Of a stretch of DNA of 64,000 bases, positions 59,301 through 64,000 are shown in pieces. The notes beneath the pieces are model-generated. The model saw nothing but the letters and a program-made list of their open reading frames with translations, was not told where the DNA came from and made no database searches. A program made the position numbers and the translations under genes. The DNA is taken from assembly GCA_016793245.1 (NCBI GenBank), contig JAEUHW010000260.1, forward strand, positions 1 through 64,000, written 5' to 3'. The stretch comes from Planctomycetota bacterium (GTDB lineage Bacteria > Planctomycetota > UBA1135 > JADKAF01). Position 1 is the stretch's first letter; each line of letters opens with the position of its first letter.

Positions 59301-60172
59301 TGGATCGTCTCGTGCAGCGGTCGGCCGGCGAACGGTCCCTGTCCCGTCAGGCATTCGTAGAGCAACGCGCCGAGCGCCCACACATCGGTGAGCTCGCCGA
59401 CGCGCCCGTGCTGGCCGCGCGCTTGCTCGGGGCTCATGTACGCCGGTGTGCCGAGCAGCTCGCCGCTCAAGGTCTGCGGGTTGGCCTCCGCGTCGCGCGC
59501 GAGACCGAAGTCCGCGACGAAGGCATCGCCCGCCGCGTCGATCAGCAGGTTCTGCGGCTTCAGATCGCGGTGCACGATCCCCTGGCCATGCGCGTAGGCG
59601 ATCGCCGAGCTGACCTGGCGCATCACGCGGACCGCGCGTGAGGTCGTCAGAGAACCCTTGCGCGCGATCTCGTCGGCGAGCGTTCCGCCCTCGATGAGAT
59701 CCATCGCGTACCAGACGAAGCCCTCCGGCGTCTCCCCAACGTCGTGGATGGAGACGATGTTTCGATGACGCAAGCGCGCGAGGCTGCGCGCTTCGGTGCG
59801 GAAGCGCCGCAGCGCATCGCCGAAGCGGAGGTCACCTGGGCGCAGGACCTTCAGAGCGACGCTGCGGCCGAGCTCCGGCTGCGAGACGCGATAGACCACG
59901 CCCATGCCGCCGCGACCGAGCTCGCCCTCGATGCGATAGCGCTCGGGCAGCGTCGGCAACGGCAGCTCGGGCGGACCTTCGAGCGCTTCTTCGCCGAGGG
60001 AGAACCTAAGGCAATCGAGCGCGCGCCGAACGGCTTCGACCTCGGCCTCGCTCACCTCGAAGCGCGTCGCGAGCGCGGCGAGATCGAGCGGTTCCTCCGT
60101 CTCCAGTACTCGCGCGAGCTCCTCGGCGAGGCGCCCGAGCTGCTCATGGTGATCCAGAGGTTCGGCGCTCAA
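56327..60172 (-). CDS. transmembrane Ser/Thr protein kinase with polytopic C-terminus
   Basis: A 1281-residue Hanks-type kinase. The start is a TTG at 60172 that overlaps the sigma-factor stop by four bases (TTGA), so translation is coupled. Residues 1-70 are acidic; the kinase domain spans about 79-345 with GRGGMGVVYRV, VALKVL, IVHRDLKPQNL, DFGLA and TPAYMSPEQ, all key residues present. A helix near 365-390 (ALTTAAAMTATWLVLFFGFL) leads to an extracytoplasmic region of about 760 residues of unknown fold. The last ~125 residues contain four further helices (LVALHFLLLLLVAGALPC, ALLFAMAALFGW, IATPLLFALLIEL, AAVLMLFLPPLVALL). Sensor with its own membrane domain; signal unknown. Confidence 0.85.
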   Translation of the reverse strand: MSAEPLDHHEQLGRLAEELARVLETEEPLDLAALATRFEVSEAEVEAVRRALDCLRFSLGEEALEGPPELPLPTLPERYRIEGELGRGGMGVVYRVSQPELGRSVALKVLRPGDLRFGDALRRFRTEARSLARLRHRNIVSIHDVGETPEGFVWYAMDLIEGGTLADEIARKGSLTTSRAVRVMRQVSSAIAYAHGQGIVHRDLKPQNLLIDAAGDAFVADFGLARDAEANPQTLSGELLGTPAYMSPEQARGQHGRVGELTDVWALGALLYECLTGQGPFAGRPLHETIHAILHEDPRPPRKLEPRVPAELEAVCLKALAKRPADRYATALAFGEELESFAAGRGVSARLPSPLQRALRRMRRHSVALTTAAAMTATWLVLFFGFLLPGSTWRSRMDDAKRAVAAGYPGAALPPLRELARDLADGDPAWAELDLPLLQSLHAVVAEQLERGDLASAAPLFAEAAAIVQRRAAPGVDRPRAMTSESEAWDFELVVHAALGCAEPWPDPTLLERVDPDLGQLSADPFASALRSPSKGRRLAAFAAAFQRRARVELAAWSADAREEVLVALHRESGRRLASARNERSRFDELSHPPIEWSSSQLAAWWSPAGEDRLAALALDPAETVEVRALALHTWSIWVGLPVDLQCFFGSHDPLRTEASRECRARRAAAAPRLIAEAQRWRELPRAEALAARFALLAEGLADGAVFGFAEIAFEGTGTRGRAWRGDTAEVARAWLGSGSRRQTTEKIEEELREIRAGSVEGWARRKLSIGTQMPLVLNDTLDYAATAKRDESFLWRHLAWLRAPRDARVPTWVRSASGVDTAWLPLWWNAKDAPKSSGFLATLGVFLLEDASIEPRLLGEHRQPLRVGETIELRWEGDLGLHFEPRSRLRLFGHAAAEARHQRELGGPGARIGSVLARVRGRLSADGEGPRFEVLKEELQVQLSEIYGLRGCSSTGSDVSPGTAMIGEIHYFLGSALPSTLELALALRLDPADAEPKAADMDAWHSGFERRIAAKAHHPRLALFDIGAENLWPFPNARADLELLATRDPGRYAIGAQLAGASPSTAPTRRYDFLDAIWNARVAMHAPTEAARRSALRSFAEHDLRQLDLSPRLAAAVLQSAAAHAVDLPREQAEQLRSCADSSLPRWLTPLVALHFLLLLLVAGALPCSFLCARHAPWIAWVGWSAASLATQMHFTGFGIDGPRPALLFAMAALFGWRVAASSTARTCAIATPLLFALLIELSSRGDTTTLPSAAVLMLFLPPLVALLTRDRSNRVRRAA

Positions 60173-60771
60173 CGTCCGGCCTCCTCCAGGCGTCGCCCGA
60201 GGGCTACGGTGACGCGGCCGAGCACTCGGCGGATCGCGCTCTCGCTGCGTCCGGTCGCGTCCGCGATCGCCTCGATCGTCTGGCCCTCGAAGTGCCGGCG
60301 CAGCAGCACCTCGCGGTCGTCGGCATCGAGCTCGTCGAGCGCTGTCGCCAAGCGCTCGCGTTCGTCGCGTCGGATGAGGCTGGTCGCCGGTCCGTGACCG
60401 CTCTGCCGCAACTGCTGCAGCACCGTGGTCACCGCGCGTTCCTCTCGACCGAGCGCGCGTCGCGCGGCGCCGTGGCGGCTCGCGAGATCGAGGATGCGCC
60501 GATCGGCGATGCAGCAGAGCCACTGCGCGAAGCGGCGCTCGGGATCCTCAGCGCCGGCGGGATCGAAGCCGCCGACGTCGCGGTGGGCGTGCAGGAAGGT
60601 CTCCTGCAGCACATCCAGCGAGTCGACGCGCTGTCGCAGCTGCTCGCCGAGGCGGAAGCGAATGTAGAGCTGCAGTCGCTCCGCGGCGCGGGCGAAGAGG
60701 CGGTCGCAGGCGCTGGGCTCGCCCGCGCGGGCGGCGGCGAGCAGGTCGGGGAAGGGGGCGGGCGGGTTCAT
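60169..60771 (-). CDS. ECF sigma factor in operon with a Ser/Thr kinase
   Basis: A 200-residue ECF sigma factor. ATG 60771 gives the family length (MNPPAPFPDLLAAARAGEPS). Region 2 covers about 15-90 (YIRFRLGEQLRQRVDSLDVLQETFLHAHRDVGGFDP, WLCCIADRRILDLASRHGA) and region 4 about 140-195 (LDELDADDREVLLRRHFEGQ, then the helix-turn-helix IEAIADATGRSESAIRRVLGR). It is followed, with a TTGA overlap, by the kinase gene, so the two are made in step. No anti-sigma factor is seen; phosphorylation of the sigma factor by the kinase is a reasonable inference. Confidence 0.87.
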   Translation of the reverse strand: MNPPAPFPDLLAAARAGEPSACDRLFARAAERLQLYIRFRLGEQLRQRVDSLDVLQETFLHAHRDVGGFDPAGAEDPERRFAQWLCCIADRRILDLASRHGAARRALGREERAVTTVLQQLRQSGHGPATSLIRRDERERLATALDELDADDREVLLRRHFEGQTIEAIADATGRSESAIRRVLGRVTVALGRRLEEAGR

Positions 60772-60825
60772 CGAACGAGAGAGAGGGAACCCGCTCCCGT
60801 TCCGCCGGTCCAGTCCGAGAATTCG

Positions 60826-61659
60826 GTGCCGGAGCTCTCCGTTCGCCTCCCGAGCTCCGCCCTCGCCACATCGGCCGGCGGCGCCTATCGTCGGGGAGCG
60901 AGGTCTCTTCGCGAGCTCGCAGGGGAGGCCGAACTCGCGGCCGACGGGAGCTTCGCTCTGCGCGGTCTGGTGCCCGGGGTCTATCGCTTCGAGCTCCGCT
61001 ATCGGTGGATGGACCTGAGGCCGAACGGCGGCGGGAGCGGCAGCGCAAACCGACTGCCGCTCGAGATCCCCGAGGTCACGGCCACCGCCGGCGAGACGAG
61101 CGAGCTCGCGATCGACGCGACGCGTTTCGCGCCGGCGCATCTTCGGGGCCGGTTGCTCCTCGATGGCGAGCCGCCGTCGAATGCGGTGCTCGCGCTGTCG
61201 AGCTCGAGTGCCCGGCACGGCGCGTTCACGCCCGCGGCGGACGGCAGCTACGTGGCGCGCGAGCTGCTGCCGGGCAAGCTGATCGCCCAGCTCGTGCTCG
61301 AGTCGGGGAGCTCGGGAACGGAGGTCGCGATCTTCGGCGAGGAGGAACTCGAGCTCGCGCCCGGCGAAGAGCGCGTCGCCGATCTGCGCTTCGTCCGGCG
61401 CCGCTTGGAGCTAGAGCTGCTCGATCGCGACGGCGCCACGGCGCTCGCGCATGCGGAGCTGTCGTGGAGTCACGGGCGCCGTCGCGGGAGCGCGAAGGCC
61501 GATGACCGCGGCGTCGCGGTCATCGATCCCGCACCCGTCGGCCCGATCCGCATCTCCTGCTCGATCGGCGAGGGCGCGTCGCGGCGCAGCGAGGAACTGG
61601 GCACCGTGGAGCTCCCTGCCGGCGCGAAGGTCCATCGCGCGCAGCTCCGCCGCCCCTGA
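60826..61659 (+). CDS. carboxypeptidase-regulatory-like repeat protein, apparently truncated
   Basis: An open frame of 277 residues from GTG 60826, divergent from the sigma factor. It contains two or three carboxypeptidase-regulatory-like repeats (DGSFALRGLVPGVYRFELRYR, RGRLLLDGEPPSNAVLALSS, GSYVARELLPGKLIAQLVL, LELELLDRDGATALAHAEL) of the kind seen at 29224, 32582 and 38330. Unlike those it has no signal peptide or anchor, and a longer 5' end would run over the sigma-factor gene. It is probably an N-terminally truncated copy. The start is uncertain, and whether it is expressed cannot be told. Confidence 0.5.
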   Translation: MPELSVRLPSSALATSAGGAYRRGARSLRELAGEAELAADGSFALRGLVPGVYRFELRYRWMDLRPNGGGSGSANRLPLEIPEVTATAGETSELAIDATRFAPAHLRGRLLLDGEPPSNAVLALSSSSARHGAFTPAADGSYVARELLPGKLIAQLVLESGSSGTEVAIFGEEELELAPGEERVADLRFVRRRLELELLDRDGATALAHAELSWSHGRRRGSAKADDRGVAVIDPAPVGPIRISCSIGEGASRRSEELGTVELPAGAKVHRAQLRRP

Positions 61660-61847
61660 GCGCGAAGGTGTTCGCAACCGACCATGCCCGCCCGCGGGCG
61701 GCGCGGCCGGATTTCTCCCCGGTGGCCTTCCCGGCCCGCAGACCGCCCCTCAGAATCCGGAGACCTCCCGCAACCTCCGGTCACGGCGCGCTAGGAAGGA
61801 TCTCGTCCCACGCACCGATTCCCGGCTTCTCGCCACGGAGCAGGCTC

Positions 61848-63077
61848 ATGTCTCCTCGTCTCGGCTGCGGAGAGCGCACCCCGCGCGCGCTCTTCGCGAC
61901 ACTCGCACTCGGTCTCGGCGGCGCGTCCCTCGCGTCGGCCCAGCTCAATCCGCTCGACCATCACGATGCGGTCACGGAGTTCTTGGACCCCGGGAACGTC
62001 AGCGCGACGGAGACCGGTTACGTCTGCGATCGCTGGATGCTGGATCACTATCTGGGCGGTCTCCGCGAGATCACGCGGCTCCGCATCTCGGTGCAGGATC
62101 AGAACTGCGCGACGCGCGAGCCGATGCAGTTCGCGATCTTCGGCGAGGCGCTGGATGCGGGTGGGCAGCGCACGGGTCTGCCGCGCGAAGCGAACCCGGT
62201 GCTCCTCACGGCGCTGATCAACGGCCCCGGCTGCCCGACGGGGCAGGGCAACGGCGCCGCGCTCTGGGAGCTCACCTTCTCGGGACCGAACAATGCGCCC
62301 GTGGCGATCGGTCCGTTCACGACCGACCTCTTCACGGGCTTCCTGCGCGAAGGTGACGCGAGCTGGCCGAACAGCGACGGGCTCGCCGGCGTCGCCTCCG
62401 TCGCCGGCGTGACGCAAGGCCTGAACCCCGAGCAGCCGAACCCGCGCATGCTCACCGCGTTCAACGCGGCGAGCTCGGGCTGGCCGCGGAACATCCAGCG
62501 CATGGACTTCGTGCGCGGGAGCGGAGGCGGCGCCGCGACGCGCCTCTCGCCGGTCTACTGCACCGGGGACGAGATCGACGTGAACGGCCTCGTCGCGAAG
62601 ATCGGCAGCCGCGACACCACCAACACCTGGAGCCTGAACACCAACCTGGGCTCCGACAACTTCGGCTTCGCCGGCCGCTTCCCCGATCCGCGCAACCTGA
62701 ACGGGACGAATCCGCCGCGCCGCGATACGCCTCTCTTCGACGTGAGCCACGGCTCCGCCGTGACCTCGGGCATCTGCCGCATCTTCCTCTCCGAGCGCAC
62801 CGCGGTCGCCGCCTTCGGCACGCAGATCGACCTGCCGGGGATCGGAACGCTGGCGCTGGATCCCACGGGCACGCTCTTCACCGCCTCGGCGTCGGACCTC
62901 TTCGGTCTCACGCGCACCTTCAACGGCGGCTTCAGCTACTTCGTGCTCGACCTCACCGCGCTGAACGCGCGGCCCGCGTTCCAGCCGGGCCAGCGCTTCT
63001 ACGCGCAGGCGCTCGATATCAATCTGACGACAGGTCAGGGGGCGCTCTCGAACCTGATGTCTTGGGAGATCTTCTGA
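61848..63077 (+). CDS. secreted protein of unknown family
   Basis: A 409-residue exported protein with GGAG upstream of ATG 61848 and signal peptide GGASLASA|QLNPL. Residues about 30-210 contain a beta-rich region with FDHDAVTEFL-like opening (NPLDHHDAVTEFLDPGN), GYVCDRWMLDHYLGG, REITRLRISVQDQNC and FLREGDASWPNSDG. The later part is beta-rich, with paired cysteines, and ends RFYAQALDINLTTGQGALSN, similar to the ends of the other secreted proteins here. No family was recognised. It ends before a strong hairpin and a convergent FG-GAP gene. Confidence 0.7.
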   Translation: MSPRLGCGERTPRALFATLALGLGGASLASAQLNPLDHHDAVTEFLDPGNVSATETGYVCDRWMLDHYLGGLREITRLRISVQDQNCATREPMQFAIFGEALDAGGQRTGLPREANPVLLTALINGPGCPTGQGNGAALWELTFSGPNNAPVAIGPFTTDLFTGFLREGDASWPNSDGLAGVASVAGVTQGLNPEQPNPRMLTAFNAASSGWPRNIQRMDFVRGSGGGAATRLSPVYCTGDEIDVNGLVAKIGSRDTTNTWSLNTNLGSDNFGFAGRFPDPRNLNGTNPPRRDTPLFDVSHGSAVTSGICRIFLSERTAVAAFGTQIDLPGIGTLALDPTGTLFTASASDLFGLTRTFNGGFSYFVLDLTALNARPAFQPGQRFYAQALDINLTTGQGALSNLMSWEIF

Positions 63078-63085
63078 GCCACCGA

Positions 63086-63114
63086 GGAGCCGCACGCGCA
63101 TGGCGTGCGGCTCC
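63086..63114. terminator. hairpin between convergent genes
   Basis: A perfect 12-bp stem (63086-63097 with 63103-63114) and a GCATG loop, nine bases after the stop at 63077. A second, tighter hairpin (63132-63139 with 63142-63149, two-base loop) follows before the convergent stop at 63160. Together they should stop transcription from both sides. Confidence 0.65.
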
Positions 63115-63159
63115 GTGGGCGTCCGAGCCCTCGCGCTCTGGAGAGCGCGCGCTCGATGT

Positions 63160-64000
63160 TCAGCGTCGGCGGAGCAGCCAGACGTAGCTCGCGCCCTTCG
63201 CTTCGCCGGGCTCCAGGCACTTCTCGAGCTCGGCCTTGATCGCGTCGAGCTCCTGCTTCAGCGCTGCGCGCGAAGGATCGTCGGCCTCCATCTCGCGATA
63301 GCGCTCCTGGAGAGCGCGCTGCTTGCCGGCGAGCGCCGCCGCCGTCGCGAGCTCCTCCGCGCTGCCCTCGCGAAAGCGGCGCTGATACGAGTGATCTCCG
63401 ACGAGGAGATCGAGCTTGCCGTCGCGATCGAAGTCGGTCACGGCGATTTGCGCGCGGGCACCCATCGGCGGCGCTTCGCCTGGCGCGAGGAAGCTCGTCG
63501 CGAACTTCGAGCTCGACTTCGCGGAGACGAGCGGGATCGCCGCTCCGAAGCGCGGCGCCTTCGCCTCGCCTTCGTTGCGATGCAGCACGACGCTGCCGTC
63601 GCCGGAGCCGAGCAGGAGATCCCAGCGCCCGTCGCCGTCCCAGTCGGCGATCACCGGGCAAGCGTGGCAACGCACGCGCAGCGGCTCGCTGCCGAGGTCC
63701 ATGCGTCGCGACTCCTTCGCGTAGCGCGGCTCTTTCCGCGTGCCGAGGTTCTCGCGCCTCCAGAGCGTGCCGTCGAAGGCGCCGATCAACACGTCCAGAT
63801 CGCCGTCCGCGTCCCAGTCGACGAACGCGGGCCAGGAGCCGAAGGACGCGACGCGGAAGCGGATCGCGGTATCGTCGTTGCCCTTGCCCGCAGCGTCGAG
63901 CTCCTCGTACTTCACGAGCTCCTGCGGGTGATGCACGAGCGGTACCTGCGCTTCATCGCGGAGCGTAGTTCCTTTCGCGTAGCGCCCCTGGCCCAAGCCG
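63160..64000 (-). CDS. FG-GAP/VCBS repeat protein, 5' end outside the window
   Basis: The C-terminal ~280 residues of an FG-GAP/VCBS protein; the frame is open to the last base, so the start lies beyond. Three calcium-loop units are clear: FVDWDADGDLDVLIGAFDG, IADWDGDGRWDLLLGSGDG and VTDFDRDGKLDLLVGDHSY, each followed by W-x-R or H-x-N turns as in the family. The last ~60 residues are a basic, glutamate-rich helix (ALQERYREMEADDPSRAAL) ending WLLRRR. It differs in order from the FG-GAP proteins at 1747 and 3761 and is not a close paralogue. Confidence 0.8.
   Translation of the reverse strand, partial: GLGQGRYAKGTTLRDEAQVPLVHHPQELVKYEELDAAGKGNDDTAIRFRVASFGSWPAFVDWDADGDLDVLIGAFDGTLWRRENLGTRKEPRYAKESRRMDLGSEPLRVRCHACPVIADWDGDGRWDLLLGSGDGSVVLHRNEGEAKAPRFGAAIPLVSAKSSSKFATSFLAPGEAPPMGARAQIAVTDFDRDGKLDLLVGDHSYQRRFREGSAEELATAAALAGKQRALQERYREMEADDPSRAALKQELDAIKAELEKCLEPGEAKGASYVWLLRRR

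Noticed and set aside
1-64000. tRNA, rRNA or CRISPR sequences
   Set aside because: No cloverleaf, rRNA-like or regularly spaced repeat pattern was noticed on reading; a dedicated search was not possible.

Overview
The window is GC-rich, densely coding DNA from what looks like a member of the Planctomycetota. The phylum call is an inference from gene content: ECF sigma factors paired with Ser/Thr kinases, many secreted FG-GAP, HEAT, TPR and carboxypeptidase-regulatory-like proteins, a sulfatase, and repeats beginning NDECAGA. No rRNA, tRNA, CRISPR array, phage or transposase gene was recognised. About 40 genes are supported, plus one broken toxin gene, two gene-end remnants and three copies of a long dispersed palindrome. 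Nearly all long overlapping reading frames on the opposite strand are by-products of high GC.

Layout. 1-11209: end of an MFS transporter gene, a small secreted protein, two tandem FG-GAP paralogues, a three-part amidohydrolase, and an NAD-dependent sugar epimerase. 11414-15392: two secreted proteins with NDECAGA repeats, then a convergent ATP-cone/PD-(D/E)XK nuclease. 15559-22046: a 1728-aa TPR protein and a smaller TPR protein in one operon. 22090-29016: thioredoxin/toroid protein, pseudo-receiver/DUF3052 protein, LptF/LptG-type permease, nitrilase-family amidase, CPBP protease, secreted beta-propeller. 29224-40183: an ECF sigma factor fused through a membrane helix to a large region of carboxypeptidase-regulatory-like repeats, a membrane-anchored protein with similar repeats, an RGG-rich secreted protein, a TPMT-like methyltransferase, and another anchored repeat protein. 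40269-48548: sulfatase, HEAT-repeat protein, divergent ECF/STK pair, thrombospondin-C-like secreted protein. 48617-49408: remnants of the HEAT gene 3' end flanking hicB and a frameshifted hicA. 49425-56251: two very large secreted paralogues and a MntA/HepT-type pair. 56327-64000: an ECF-kinase operon, a truncated repeat protein, a secreted protein of unknown family, and a partial FG-GAP protein.

Four themes stand out. (1) Sixteen of seventeen predicted secreted proteins have glutamine directly after the predicted signal-peptide cleavage site, like the Q-rule known in Bacteroidetes. (2) Three perfect palindromes with core GGTGCC(A/T)GGCACC lie tight against gene ends. (3) Both toxin-antitoxin modules keep an intact antitoxin and a defective toxin: hicA is frameshifted, and HepT lacks its RNase histidine and its AMPylation tyrosine. 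(4) Signalling to the envelope is prominent: three ECF sigma factors, one of them apparently membrane-tethered, and two membrane-spanning Ser/Thr kinases.
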